Of a stretch of DNA of 64,000 bases, positions 44,527 to 53,953 are shown one piece after another. The first letter of the stretch is position 1, and each line of letters opens with the position of its first letter. The translations under genes were made by a program, and so were the position numbers. Below the pieces are notes generated by a model. The model was not told the origin of the DNA, ran no database searches, and saw only the letters and a program-made list of their open reading frames with translations. Origin of the DNA: JBKPNJ01 sp963695705 (GTDB taxonomy: Bacteria; Actinomycetota; Actinomycetes; Propionibacteriales; Nocardioidaceae); the NCBI GenBank assembly GCA_963695705.1, contig CAVOHB010000001.1, positions 1 to 64,000 of the forward strand, written 5' to 3'.

Positions 44527-45171
44527 CTATACAAGCCGGCGGTCGGTCGCCCATCTGGTGAGCTCGTGTCGGCTGGACAGCTGCAGCTTGCGCAGCACGC
44601 TCGAGACGTGTGTCTCCACGGTCTTGATCGAGATGAAGAGCTCCTTGGCCACTTCCTTGTAGGCGTACCCGCGGGCGATCAGCCGCATCACCTCGCGCTC
44701 GCGCTCGGTCAGCCGGTCGAGGTCGACGTCGATGTGGGCGACCTCGATGGTGCCGGCGAAGGCGTCGAGCACGAAACCCGCCAGCCGGGGGCTGAACACG
44801 GCGTCGCCGTCGGACACCCGCCCGATCGCCTCGACGAGCTCCGGCCCGGTGATGTTCTTGGTCACGTAGCCGCGGGCGCCGGCCCGGATGACGCCGATCA
44901 CGTCCTCGGCGGCGTCGGACACCGACAGCGCGAGGAACTTGACCTCCGGTGACCTCAGATGGACGCGCCGGACGACCTCACTGCCGCCGCCGCCGGGAAG
45001 GTGGACGTCGAGGAGCACGACGTCTGGCAACGTCTCGAGCACGACCTTGACCGCCTGGTCGACGTCGGCGGCCTCACCGACGATGTCGACGGCTTCACCG
45101 ATCTCGGCCTTGACGCCGGTGCGGAACATGCCGTGGTCGTCGACGACGACGACCGAATGCGTGGGGTTCAT
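44527..45171 (-). CDS. NarL/LuxR-family response regulator (LiaR-like)
   Basis: 214 residues. The receiver domain (1-120) starts HSVVVVDDHGMFRTGVKAEI; the phospho-acceptor Asp is in PDVVLLDVHLPGGGGSEVV, and the switch Thr/Ser and Lys are in VTKNITGPELVEAI. The LuxR DNA-binding domain (about 148-212) is LTEREREVMRLIARGYAYKE with VETHVSSVLRKLQLSSRHEL. The start overlaps the kinase stop by 4 bp. It forms a two-component pair responding to envelope signals. Confidence 0.95.
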   Translation of the reverse strand: MNPTHSVVVVDDHGMFRTGVKAEIGEAVDIVGEAADVDQAVKVVLETLPDVVLLDVHLPGGGGSEVVRRVHLRSPEVKFLALSVSDAAEDVIGVIRAGARGYVTKNITGPELVEAIGRVSDGDAVFSPRLAGFVLDAFAGTIEVAHIDVDLDRLTEREREVMRLIARGYAYKEVAKELFISIKTVETHVSSVLRKLQLSSRHELTRWATDRRLV

Positions 45172-46532
45172 GGCGTCACATCCTCCTCGGTTGCCGCCGC
45201 AGCAGGTCCGGTCGAGCGCTTCATCACCAGGCGAACCTCGGTGCCCTCACCGGGGACGCTGCGGACGATCGCGGTTCCCCCATGGCGGCGCATCCGGTCC
45301 TGGATGGACCCTCGTACCCCCAGCCGGTCGGCGGGGATCGTCTCCGGGTCGAAGCCGACGCCGCGGTCGCGCACGAACAACGCGACCTGGTCGGCGTCGA
45401 CCTCGGCGTAGACGTCGAGCTTGTCGACCTGAGCGTGCTTGGCGGCGTTGACCATCGCCTCGCGGGCCGCCCTGAGCAACGCGGCCAGCCGGTCGTCGAG
45501 CGGAGCGTCGCCGACCGTGACGACCTCGACGGCGACGCCGTGGGCATCCTCGATGTCTCCGGACGCCCTGCGCAGCGCGGATCGCAGCGTCTCGCTGGCC
45601 GGCGTCGCATCGGCGTACAGCCAGTCGCGCAGCTCGCGCTCCTGCGAGCGCGCCAGGCTCGCGACGCGCCGGGGGTCGGTCGACTGCCTCTGGATCAGCG
45701 CCAGGGTCTGCAGCACCGAGTCGTGCAGGTGCGCGGCCATGTCGGCGCGCTCCTGGGAGCGGATGCGTTCGCGGCGCTCGCTCGACAGATCGGTGGTGAG
45801 ACGGTAGACCAACGGGCCGAAGATCAGCGCCACCCCGGCCAGCGCCAGCAGTACGCCCAGCAGCACGTCGTCGTATATCGCCCGGCTGTCGCGTTGGAGG
45901 ACGAAGGCGGCAACCGAGCCGCCTACCAGCGCGAGACCGAGCACGAACCGCGCCGCGGACGCCCAGCCTCCGGTGCCGATCAGCGAACCGACGACAGGGA
46001 CGCGCGGTGAGGCCTGCACCCACCGGCTGCGCTGGGCGTCGTCGGCCTGTCGCCAGATCAGCGCGACCCCGATGCCCGCGAAGACGATCGGCCAGAACAG
46101 CCGGCTGCTGACCCCGAGGCCCGCGAACTGTACGAGACCCACGACACCGATCCCGAGCACGGCGAGGGCGACGATCTGGCCGATGTCGACGGCACGGCTG
46201 CGGCTCTGCGGCCGCTTTCCCTGACGAGTGGCGGAGGCCAGCCCGGGCGCTTCGGCCGGTGGCTCGGCCTGTGGCAGCAGGAACCACAGGACGGCGTACG
46301 CGACCGCGCCGAAGCCACCGAACCAGGCCAGCACAACGAACGCGATACGGACGTGCAGCACCCGCAGACCGAGATGGTCCGCGACTCCGCTCGCCACGCC
46401 GCCGATGAGCCGGCCCTCGACCCGGCGGGTCGCCCGCGGAGCCACCCTGTTCGGAGGGGTCGCCACCGCCGACCCGGCCGCCGTCGGCAGCGCGGGCCCG
46501 CCGGCGACAGGTCTCGCGGGTGACTCGCTCAT
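45168..46532 (-). CDS. Sensor histidine kinase with N-terminal PspC domain
   Basis: About 454 residues from the ATG at 46532, 4 bp from GGGAGA; a longer upstream frame is not supported. The PspC domain (about 35-95) has RRVEGRLIGGVASGVADHLG and RIAFVVLAWFGGFGAVAYAV. Further helices follow, then the HisKA_3 dimerisation helix with phospho-acceptor His in MAAHLHDSVLQTLALIQRQS and the ATPase domain (AMVNAAKHAQVDKLDVYAEV, VRDRGVGFDPETIP). PspC-linked kinases sense membrane stress. It is divergent from a PspC-LiaF protein, giving a LiaFSR-like arrangement. Confidence 0.93.
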   Translation of the reverse strand: MSESPARPVAGGPALPTAAGSAVATPPNRVAPRATRRVEGRLIGGVASGVADHLGLRVLHVRIAFVVLAWFGGFGAVAYAVLWFLLPQAEPPAEAPGLASATRQGKRPQSRSRAVDIGQIVALAVLGIGVVGLVQFAGLGVSSRLFWPIVFAGIGVALIWRQADDAQRSRWVQASPRVPVVGSLIGTGGWASAARFVLGLALVGGSVAAFVLQRDSRAIYDDVLLGVLLALAGVALIFGPLVYRLTTDLSSERRERIRSQERADMAAHLHDSVLQTLALIQRQSTDPRRVASLARSQERELRDWLYADATPASETLRSALRRASGDIEDAHGVAVEVVTVGDAPLDDRLAALLRAAREAMVNAAKHAQVDKLDVYAEVDADQVALFVRDRGVGFDPETIPADRLGVRGSIQDRMRRHGGTAIVRSVPGEGTEVRLVMKRSTGPAAAATEEDVTP

Positions 46533-46686
46533 CATGTCTCCCATCATGTCGATGGTCACATGGTTGCGGGTGCGGGCGCCATGCCGGATGACCCGGAGCA
46601 AGCCCTGAGGGAACGCGGGTGTCCCGCAGCCAGGTTCAGGGTGGTCACCGATGGTCGCCGACCTCGGGACCGGACAGGATCGAGAC

Positions 46687-47961
46687 ATGACACAGAACCC
46701 GCCCGGTGCCGATGCCGGCCCAACGAGTTTCGACCCGTCGCGGCTGAGCACGATCACCCGGGCCCGCCGCAGCACCGACGACAAGATGCTCGCCGGTGTC
46801 TGCGGCGGGCTGGGCCGCTATCTCGGGGTCGACCCGGTGCTGCTGCGTGTCGTCCTGGCGCTGCTGACGGTCTTCGGCGGTGCCGGTGCCGTCATCTACA
46901 TCGCCATGTGGCTGCTGCTTCCCGAGGAGGGTTCGGATCGCAGCCTGGCCAGCATCAAGCTCGGCCGCAGCGACGACGAGCTGAGGCCGATCGGGTGGAT
47001 CATCGCGATCGTCGTCGCGGTCGGCGTGCTCGGCAGCAGCAGCTGGGTGTTCCCGTTCCACACTCCTTGGCCCTTGCTCGTACCGCTGCTGCTCTGGTAC
47101 TTCTTCTTCCACCGTCGGCGGCGCGGTTGGGGCCACCGACGCAGGTACGGAAACGATCGTCCCAGCGGCGAGGCCGCTCGGTCCTGGGACCGCGATCCAG
47201 CCGCCGCCAGCACGGGCCCGGCTCCCGGCCCACCACGGTCGACGGCCGACCGTCTCGACCGGTGCCGCGGATGCGGCTTCCGGTCCAGGTGACGGCATCG
47301 ACTGGTCCGCTCCCGACCCGCTCGGGCTGCACACCGACGTGCCACCCACGCCCGCGCCGCCACCGGCACCGCGACCGCCGTCGCTGTTCTGGCCGACGAT
47401 CGGCGCCACGATGATCGCCCTCGCGGCGCTGGCCGTGGTCGACCTGGCCGGAGTCTCCGTCGCACATGCCGCGTACGTCCTCGTCGCCCTGGCATGCGTC
47501 GGGCTCGGGTTGCTCGTGGGAGCGTTCTTCGGTCGCGCGCGGTCGCTGATCCCGGTCGGCCTGCTGCTGGTGCCCGCTGCGGCATTCGCGATCGTGGCGC
47601 CGAACCCGAGCTTCGGGCAGATCAACGCCACACCGAGAAGCGGCGGTGACGTGCGGCCGTCGTACGACCTGACCGCCGGGCAGGTCCATCTCGATCTGAC
47701 CCAGATCACCTCACGGCAAGCTGCGGACACAGACTGTCGACATCGACGTCCTTGCCGGCGAGGTCCAGGTGGTGCTCCCCAAGAAAATGTCCGTCGCGGT
47801 CCACTCCTCGGCCAAGGTCGGCCAGCTCAACATTCTCGGCCACGAGGTCGACGGGACGACGATCGACTCCGTATGTCACCGCTCGCGGTGGTGACAGCGA
47901 CCCCCTCCTCACCCTGAACATCGAGATGGGGGCCGGCGAGGTCACGGTGATCCGGTCGTGA
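46687..47961 (+). pseudogene. PspC-LiaF-like membrane protein, frame-disrupted
   Basis: From the ATG at 46687 the PspC domain (about 25-85) reads RARRSTDDKMLAGVCGGLGR and GGAGAVIYIAMWLLLPEEG. Further helices follow (VPLLLWYFFFHRRRRG). The frame is lost in the Pro-rich linker (about 47190-47300) and resumes with SLFWPTIGATMIALAALAVV. It shifts again near 47715 (then TVDIDVLAGEVQVVLPKKMS) and near 47875 (LLTLNIEMGAGEVTVIRS), ending at 47961. The C-terminal part is the LiaF/DUF2154-like cell-wall-facing domain. Corrected, the protein would be about 420 residues. It is the likely sensor or inhibitor partner of the divergent kinase. Confidence 0.75.
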
Positions 47962-48140
47962 CGCGCCCGCGGATCGACGTGGTTGCGCTGGTCTTCGGCT
48001 TCCTCTTCTGCGGCGGGGCCGCGGTTGCCGGGCTGGTCCTGACCGACTACGTGGGAGTGGAGCAGCTGACCTGGCTGATCCCCGTCGTGCTCGTCTGCGC
48101 CGGTGTGCTCGGCCTCGCCGTCGGCCCGCGGCCACGCTGA
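47958..48140 (+). CDS. 60-residue two-helix membrane protein
   Basis: Starts at GTG 47958, overlapping the previous stop. Two helices: VVALVFGFLFCGGAAVAGLV and LTWLIPVVLVCAGVLGLAV. Such short proteins commonly accompany PspC-LiaF genes in actinobacteria. Function unknown; the coupling suggests a role in the same stress module. Confidence 0.7.
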   Translation: MTRPRIDVVALVFGFLFCGGAAVAGLVLTDYVGVEQLTWLIPVVLVCAGVLGLAVGPRPR

Positions 48141-48207
48141 GGCCGGACCGATGACACACGCCGGACCGCCGACCACCCGTGACGAATCACGACAAGGAGA
48201 ACGCCCC

Positions 48208-48408
48208 ATGGACACGACAGGACCACGACGACTCACCCGAAGCGTCGATGACCGGATGTTCGCCGGAGTCTGCGGCGGCGTCGCCGAGTACTTCAAGGTC
48301 GACCCCACGGTGATCCGGATCGCCGCCGTGCTTGCCACGGTGCTGAGCCTCGGAGCCGTTCCGATCGCCTACCTGGTGGCGTGGGCCATCATGCCCGAGG
48401 CTGGCTGA
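48208..48408 (+). CDS. PspC domain protein, single domain
   Basis: 66 residues from the ATG at 48208 behind AAGGAGA. It is almost entirely a PspC domain: RRLTRSVDDRMFAGVCGGVA, EYFKVDPTVIRIAAVLATVL and LVAWAIMPEAG. A membrane-associated member of the phage-shock type response. It is the third PspC domain in this cluster. Confidence 0.88.
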   Translation: MDTTGPRRLTRSVDDRMFAGVCGGVAEYFKVDPTVIRIAAVLATVLSLGAVPIAYLVAWAIMPEAG

Positions 48409-48414
48409 CTCCTC

Positions 48415-48430
48415 GCCCGGCCGGCCGGGC
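48415..48430. terminator. GC palindrome between pspC and DUF3099 genes
   Basis: GCCCGGCCGGCCGGGC is a perfect 16-bp palindrome just past the PspC stop. No T-run follows; it could be a weak terminator or chance in GC-rich DNA. Confidence 0.2.
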
Positions 48431-48435
48431 ACACG

Positions 48436-48681
48436 ATGCCGACTATCGTCGAACAGGTGGGCCGGCGCCGGACGTACTTCTGGCTGATGGGCAGCTGCCT
48501 GACTCTGATCGTGCTGGCCTGGTTCGTCGTCCGGCTCTTCTCGACCACCGCCGCCGTCGTCATGAGCATCGTCGCCGCCTGCATCCCACCGGTCGCCGCC
48601 ATCGTCGCCAACCCCTGGTGGGAACGCGGCGACAACACGGGCGACAACACGGGCGACAACACGGGCGACAACTTCGGCTGA
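48436..48681 (+). CDS. DUF3099-like small membrane protein with GDNT tail
   Basis: 81 residues. Two helices (YFWLMGSCLTLIVLAWFVV and VVMSIVAACIPPVAAIVAN) resemble the actinobacterial DUF3099 type. The C-terminus is four repeats of Gly-Asp-Asn-Thr (the last GDNF) encoded by 12-bp tandem repeats and probably faces the cytosol or periplasm as a flexible tail. Function unknown. Confidence 0.75.
   Translation: MPTIVEQVGRRRTYFWLMGSCLTLIVLAWFVVRLFSTTAAVVMSIVAACIPPVAAIVANPWWERGDNTGDNTGDNTGDNFG
48628..48675 (+). repeat. Four 12-bp tandem repeats encoding GDNT
   Basis: Units of GGCGACAACACG at 48628, 48640 and 48652, plus a final unit ending TTC at 48664. Copy number is likely to vary by slippage between strains, changing tail length in frame. 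Confidence 0.8.
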
Positions 48682-48710
48682 GGATCGCCGCGGCCCACCA
48701 ACCGCCCTCC

Positions 48711-48773
48711 TTCACGCGATCCGACACTTCTTTCACGCGATCCGACAGTTCTTGACACGCCATCCGACAACGT
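48711..48773. repeat. Three 21-bp direct repeats downstream of the DUF3099 gene
   Basis: Units 48711-48731, 48732-48752 and 48753-48773. The first two differ at one base and share TTCACGCGATCCGACA; the third keeps ACACGCCATCCGACA and is more diverged. The stretch between the DUF3099 stop (48681) and the convergent LigD gene (48905) has no gene. The 21-bp period is two helical turns, as in stacked protein-binding sites. Confidence 0.65.
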
Positions 48774-48904
48774 GTCACGCCGCTAGGCACGGGTCGCAGT
48801 GACGCACCGAACCTTTGCGCGGTAGATGGTCACCGCTCAACCGTGACCAACAACTGCGCAACTCCCGGCAAGCCGTCGCCACCTGCTCCGACGACGGGGC
48901 ACCT

Positions 48905-49891
48905 CTACTCAGTAGCGGACGAGTCCTCGGCCGGCCCGCCTGGATCGGCGGCACCATCCCGCTCGTCCCGTTCGGCCCACTCCAGCAGGGTCTCGAGGGA
49001 GAAGACCGCGTCGTCGATCCCTTCGTGCAGGTCCCCGAGCCGGGCGAACCGGTCCGGCACCGTTGCGATGGTGAAGTCGGCGGGCAGGGCGTCGTCGATC
49101 TCGTCCCACCCGATCGGCGTCGACACCCGCCCTTCCGGCACGCCGCGCACCGAGTAGGCAGCGGCGATCGTGTGGTCCCGGGCGTTCTGGTTGTAGTCCA
49201 CGAAGAGCTTGGCCGGATCGCGGTTCTTGCGCCACCAGGTGGTTGTCACGTCGTCGGGTGTGCGGCGCTCCACCTCGCGCGCGAAAGCCAGGGCAGCGCG
49301 TCGTACGTCCCCGAAGCCCCAGCGTGGCTCGATCCGAACATAGATGTGCATGCCCGCGCCGCCCGAGGTCTTCGGCCAGCCCACCGCGCCCAGCTCATCG
49401 AGCAGGGTGTGGGCGACGTGCGCCACGCGCCGGACGGTGTCGTACGAGCACGCGGGACCCGGGTCCAGGTCGATGCGCCATTCGTCCGGGCGCTCGGTGT
49501 CCGCCCGGCGGGAGTTCCAGGGGTGAAACTCGACCGTGGACATCTGCACCGCCCAGATGACGCTGCCGAGCTCGGTGACGCACAGCTCGTACGCGTGGCG
49601 ACCCGACGGGAAGTCAACGCGCACCGTCTCGACCCACGGCGGAGCTCCACGGGGTAGCCGTTTCTGGTGCACCTTCTCGCCGTCGACACCGTCAGGGAAG
49701 CGGTGCATCATGCACGGACGCTCGCGCAGGGCCCGCACGATCCCTTCTCCGACGCTGAGGTAGTAGCGCGCCAGGTCGAGCTTGGTCTCGCCGCGGGCGG
49801 AGAAGTACACCCGGTCCGGGTTGGAGATCCGGACCATCTGGTCGCCGACCTCCAGCTCGATCGCCGCAGACTTGCCGCCGCTCGCCGCCAT
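48905..49891 (-). CDS. ligD: LigD-type polymerase (archaeo-eukaryotic primase) domain protein
   Basis: 328 residues of the stand-alone polymerase domain of LigD used in non-homologous end joining. It starts near RISNPDRVYFSARGETKLDL, with CMMHRFPDGVDGEKVHQKRL, EWRIDLDPGPACSYDTVRRV (catalytic Asp pair), KTSGGAGMHIYVRIEP (nucleotide-binding Ser/His) and KLFVDYNQNARDHTIAAAYS. Ligase and nuclease domains are absent and no Ku gene is in the window, so these would be separate genes. It may fill gaps with ribonucleotides during end joining. Confidence 0.9.
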   Translation of the reverse strand: MAASGGKSAAIELEVGDQMVRISNPDRVYFSARGETKLDLARYYLSVGEGIVRALRERPCMMHRFPDGVDGEKVHQKRLPRGAPPWVETVRVDFPSGRHAYELCVTELGSVIWAVQMSTVEFHPWNSRRADTERPDEWRIDLDPGPACSYDTVRRVAHVAHTLLDELGAVGWPKTSGGAGMHIYVRIEPRWGFGDVRRAALAFAREVERRTPDDVTTTWWRKNRDPAKLFVDYNQNARDHTIAAAYSVRGVPEGRVSTPIGWDEIDDALPADFTIATVPDRFARLGDLHEGIDDAVFSLETLLEWAERDERDGAADPGGPAEDSSATE

Positions 49892-49894
49892 GGG

Positions 49895-50347
49895 CTAACG
49901 GTACGTCTCGCCAACGCCGCCGGCCGGGCCGCGCCGGAACCGCCGCACGCTATAGACCAGCAACCCCAGCGCCACGAGTCCGGACAGGACCAGGCCGCTC
50001 CCGGTGGCCCAACCACCGAACGGCAGGCCCGGGCCGACGACCCAGACCTCGGGAATCTCCGGATCGGCCCACCAGACAAGTCCCACAGCGATCACGCCGA
50101 GCGCGGCGAGCCCACTGAACAGGATGCGCGGCCACGTCTTGACTCCGGATGCGGCCACGTCGAATGCCTTGTCCCGAAGAGGTTCGACGCGTCGACGCGC
50201 CCACTCGTACTCCTGGGAGAGGACTACGAGGCCGGCCAGAAGCAGCAGCAGTCCCGGTCCGGGCAGCAGCAGCGCCGCGACACCGGCCACGACCAGCACC
50301 CAGCCGAGCACCGTCACCGAGGTCTTGCGGATCACCGACATGCTCAC
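49895..50347 (-). CDS. PGPGW-type membrane protein
   Basis: 150 residues. Helix 1-2 region is VLGWVLVVAGVAALLLPGPG with the LPGPG hallmark, then LLLLLAGLVVLSQEYEWARR and two further helices nearer the C-terminus. This family (often annotated TIGR02611/PGPGW) has no known function. It is 3 bp upstream of the LigD gene on the same strand. Confidence 0.8.
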   Translation of the reverse strand: MSMSVIRKTSVTVLGWVLVVAGVAALLLPGPGLLLLLAGLVVLSQEYEWARRRVEPLRDKAFDVAASGVKTWPRILFSGLAALGVIAVGLVWWADPEIPEVWVVGPGLPFGGWATGSGLVLSGLVALGLLVYSVRRFRRGPAGGVGETYR

Positions 50348-50464
50348 TCCCGAACCGGCGTCGAGGGCCCTCGACCCCGTCGTGCGCAGGCAGCCGCCTG
50401 CGCGTCGAACCTAGCCGACACCGTAGACGGGCAAGCAATTCCGGCGACTGTCGTGGGCCACTAA

Positions 50465-52213
50465 ATGGTTGGCGGTGCCCAGACCGGCGTCCGTACCGTG
50501 GACGACACGATGCGCAAGCTCCCCGTGGCCGATCCCGGTACTCCTGATGCTCGCTCGCCGGCTCGCTACCTGTGGTGGGTCGTGTGCCAGCAGAAGTTGA
50601 TCATGATCGCCAGCATGGTCTTCGGCACCATCTGGATGGTGGCGCAAGCCGTCATGCCCGCCATCATCGGCAAGGCGATCGACGAGGGGGTCGCCGCCCA
50701 GGACACCTCCCGCCTCGCCTACTGGGCCGCACTGCTGTTCCTGGTGGGGCTGGTGCAGGCGGCCGCAGGCGTCATTCGGCACCGGTTCTCGGTGACCAGC
50801 TGGCTGGTCGGTGCCTACCGCACGGTCCAGGTCGTGGCCAGGCACGCGGTCCGGCTCGGGGCCACGCTGCCCAAGCGGGTCGCGACCGGGGAGGTGGTGT
50901 CGATCGGGGCCAGCGACCTCGCCCACGTCGGCAACACGCTGGACGTGGTCGGCCGGGCGACGGGGTCGATCGTCTCATTCGTCGTCGTCGCACTCATCCT
51001 GTTGCACACCTCGGTGACGCTCGGCCTGGTCGTACTGGTCGGCGTTCCCCTTCTGCTGTTGGCGATCGGGCCGCTGCTCAGGCCGCTGCAGAAGCGCAGC
51101 CTGGCGCAGCGGGAGATGATGGGCGAACTCAACACCCTCGCCAGCAACATCGTCGGTGGTCTCCGCGTGCTGCGCGGCATCGGCGGTGAGGAGGTCTTCC
51201 ACGACCGCTACGCCCGGGAGTCGCAACGCGTACGCCGGGCCGGGGTCGAGGTGGCCAGGCTGCAGTCTCTGCTGGACTCCCTGCAGGTGCTGCTCCCCGG
51301 CATCTTCGTCGTCGCCGTCGTCTGGATCGGCGCCCGGTCGGCGGTCGCCGGACACGTGCAGCCGGGACAGCTGGTCGCCTTCTACGGCTTCGCCGCGTTC
51401 TTGATGATGCCCTTGCGGACGGCCACGGAGTTCGCCAACAAGCTGATCCGCGGACTCGTCGCCGCACGCCGGATCGTCAACATCCTGGCGATAGAACCCG
51501 AGGTCACCGATCCGGCCGACCCGCTCGAGGAGCCCGCGGCCGGTGACCTGGTCGACCACCAGACCGGAGTCACCGTGCCGCCGGGAACGTTCCTCGCCCT
51601 GGTCTCGGAGCTCCCCCAGGAGTCCGCGGCGGTGGCCGACCGGCTCGGACGGTACGCGGAGGGCAAGGTCACCCTGGGCGGCGTCCCGCTGGCCGATCTG
51701 TCCCGTGACGTCGTCCGCCGCCGGATCCTGGTCAGCGACTCCGGCAGCATCATGTTCTCCGGCGTGCTCAGCGAGGAGCTGGACCTGCGGGGCACCGGCG
51801 ACGGCGCGGCGCTCGCTGCTGCGCTGCACGCGTCGTCCGCGGAGGACGTGGTGGACGCTCTGCCCGAGGGCCTGTCCGCGGACGTGGAGGAGCGTGGCCG
51901 ATCCTTCTCGGGAGGGCAGCGCCAGCGGCTCGTTCTGGCCCGCGCGCTGGCTGCCGACCCCGACATCCTCGTGCTCGTGGACCCCACGTCGGCGGTCGAC
52001 GCCCACACCGAGTCCACCATCGCCGGGCGGCTGCATCGCCACCGGAGTGGGCGTACCACCGTCGTCACCACCACCAGCCCGCTGCTTCTCGACCGTGCGG
52101 ACCGGGTCGCGTTCCTCGAGGACGGCGTGGTGGTGTCCGCAGGCACGCACCGGCAGCTGCTGGCAACGGACCCGCGCTACCAGCGGGTCGTGACCCGGGG
52201 GGAGGACGAGTGA
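50465..52213 (+). CDS. ABC exporter half-transporter with degenerate nucleotide site
   Basis: 582 residues (an ATG at 50510 is an alternative start). The six-helix export domain spans about 30-340. In the ATPase domain Walker A is lost: the usual GPSGSGKST position reads LVSELPQESAAVADRL. The signature is intact (SFSGGQRQRLVLARAL), but Walker B reads ILVLVDPTSAVD instead of the usual LLLDEPTSALD, losing the Asp-Glu pair. It therefore cannot bind or hydrolyse ATP alone and must work with the coupled partner starting at 52210 (GTG/TGA overlap), which has the complementary defects. Lipid or drug export is typical of this layout. Confidence 0.9.
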   Translation: MVGGAQTGVRTVDDTMRKLPVADPGTPDARSPARYLWWVVCQQKLIMIASMVFGTIWMVAQAVMPAIIGKAIDEGVAAQDTSRLAYWAALLFLVGLVQAAAGVIRHRFSVTSWLVGAYRTVQVVARHAVRLGATLPKRVATGEVVSIGASDLAHVGNTLDVVGRATGSIVSFVVVALILLHTSVTLGLVVLVGVPLLLLAIGPLLRPLQKRSLAQREMMGELNTLASNIVGGLRVLRGIGGEEVFHDRYARESQRVRRAGVEVARLQSLLDSLQVLLPGIFVVAVVWIGARSAVAGHVQPGQLVAFYGFAAFLMMPLRTATEFANKLIRGLVAARRIVNILAIEPEVTDPADPLEEPAAGDLVDHQTGVTVPPGTFLALVSELPQESAAVADRLGRYAEGKVTLGGVPLADLSRDVVRRRILVSDSGSIMFSGVLSEELDLRGTGDGAALAAALHASSAEDVVDALPEGLSADVEERGRSFSGGQRQRLVLARALAADPDILVLVDPTSAVDAHTESTIAGRLHRHRSGRTTVVTTTSPLLLDRADRVAFLEDGVVVSAGTHRQLLATDPRYQRVVTRGEDE

Positions 52214-53953
52214 GAGAGATCCTGCCGGTCGCCGACAGCGCAACGGTCCGGCGCTATGCGCGTACGCTCAGCCGCCGCCACCCCCGAGAGCTCTGGCTGG
52301 CGATCTTGCTGCATGTGCTCGCGGCGGTCGCCGGGCTGGCCACGCCATGGCTGCTCGGCAACCTGGTGGAGTCGGTGCAGACCGGCACCACCACGGCAAC
52401 CGTGGACAAGGTTGCCGCGGCGATCGCGGGATTCCTGCTGCTGCAGACGGTGCTGACGCGCTACGCCCGCTACGTGTCGTTCGCGCTCGGTGAGAAGGTG
52501 CTGGCAAGGCTGCGGGAGGACTTCGTCGAACAGGCGCTGGCCCTGCCGGTGAGCGTTGTGGAGAAGGCCGGAACCGGCGACCTGCTGACGCGCACGTCGC
52601 GGGACGTCGACGCGCTCGGCTGGAGTGTGCGCTTCGCGGTGCCCGAAACCGTCATCGCGCTGGTGACGACGCTGTTCACGATCGGTGCCTGCCTGCTGGT
52701 GGGTCCATGGGTGGGTCTACCCCTGGTGCTCGGGGTCCCGGTGCTGTGGGCGGGGACGCGGTGGTACCTGAAGCGGGCCAGGGACGGCTACCTGCGCGAG
52801 AACGCCTCCTACGCCAGGATCAACGCCAGTCTCGCCGAGACCGTCGACGGAGCCCGCACGGTAGAGGCGCTGGGACTGTCCGGGCGCCGCATCGAGCGGA
52901 TCGACACCGACATCAGGGGGTCGTACGAGGCGGAGCGTTACACGCTGTTCCTCCGGACCGTGTGGTTCCCGATCGTCGAGCTCGGCTATGTCATACCCAC
53001 CGTTGCCACCCTGCTGATCGGCGGATGGCTGCACGTCAACGGCCATGCGTCGCTCGGCGACGTCACCGCCGCGACCTTGTATGTCCAGCAGCTCATCGAC
53101 CCTGTTCGACAGGCTGGTCTCATGGCTCGACGAGCTGCAGATCGGTGGTGCGTCGCTGGCCCGGCTGCTCGGCGTGGCCGAGGTGCCTGACGACCGGGTG
53201 CCGACGGGACGCAGTCCCGACGGAGAGAACATCGCCGCCAGCGACGTACGTTTCTCCTATGTCGACGGCCGTGACGTCCTGCACGGCGTCGACCTGGACG
53301 TCGGTGTCGGGGAACGGCTCGCGATCGTCGGGCCGTCAGGCGCCGGCAAGTCCACGCTGGGACGGCTGCTCGCCGGGGTCCACCCACCGCGGGAGGGCGA
53401 GGTGACCGTCGGCGGCGTCGGGCTGACCGAGCTGCCGCTGGACGACCTGCGTGGGCACGTGGCTCTGGTGACGCAGGAGCACCACGTCTTCGTGGGTACG
53501 ATCCGGGAGAACCTGGCGCTCGCGATCGACGACATCGCCGGCGACGAACGGCTGCGGGGGGCACTCGACGCCGTGGACGCCCTGCCCTGGGTCGACGCCC
53601 TGCCCGACGGCATCGACACGCCGGTCGGCTCCGGCGGGCTGGCGTTGTCGCCCTCGCAGGCGCAGCAGCTCGCGCTCGCGCGGCTGGTCCTCGCCGACCC
53701 GCGGACTCTGGTGCTCGACGAGGCCACCTCGCTGATCGATCCGCGCGCGGCCCGCCATCTGGAACGTTCCCTGGCGGCGGTTCTGGAGGGTCGTACCGTC
53801 ATCGCGATCGCACACCGGCTGTTCTCCGCGCACGACGCGGACCGCGTCGCGGTGGTCGAGGATGGGGTCGTCTCCGAGATCGGCAGCCATGACGAGCTGG
53901 TTGCGGCACAGGGCTCGTACGCCGCACTGTGGTCCTCGTGGAAGCAGACCTGA
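52210..53953 (+). pseudogene. ABC exporter half-transporter, partner subunit, frame-disrupted
   Basis: Starts at GTG 52210 overlapping the previous stop. The membrane domain reads to about 53105 (LHVNGHASLGDVTAATLYVQ), where one base is gained or lost. The ATPase domain resumes in another frame: RLVSWLDELQIGGASLARLL, Walker A GPSGAGKSTLGRLL, signature LALSPSQAQQLALARL (degenerate compared with LSGGQ), Walker B TLVLDEATSLID and switch IAIAHRL. With the partner's good signature this makes one active and one inactive ATP site. All motifs survive, so the shift may be a sequence error; corrected length about 580 residues. Confidence 0.85.

Noticed and set aside
48628..48675. GDNT repeats as a separate repeat element
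   Set aside because: They are in-frame coding repeats at the end of the DUF3099-like gene.
48711..48773. CRISPR array
   Set aside because: Three 21-bp units are contiguous with no spacers, and no cas genes are present.
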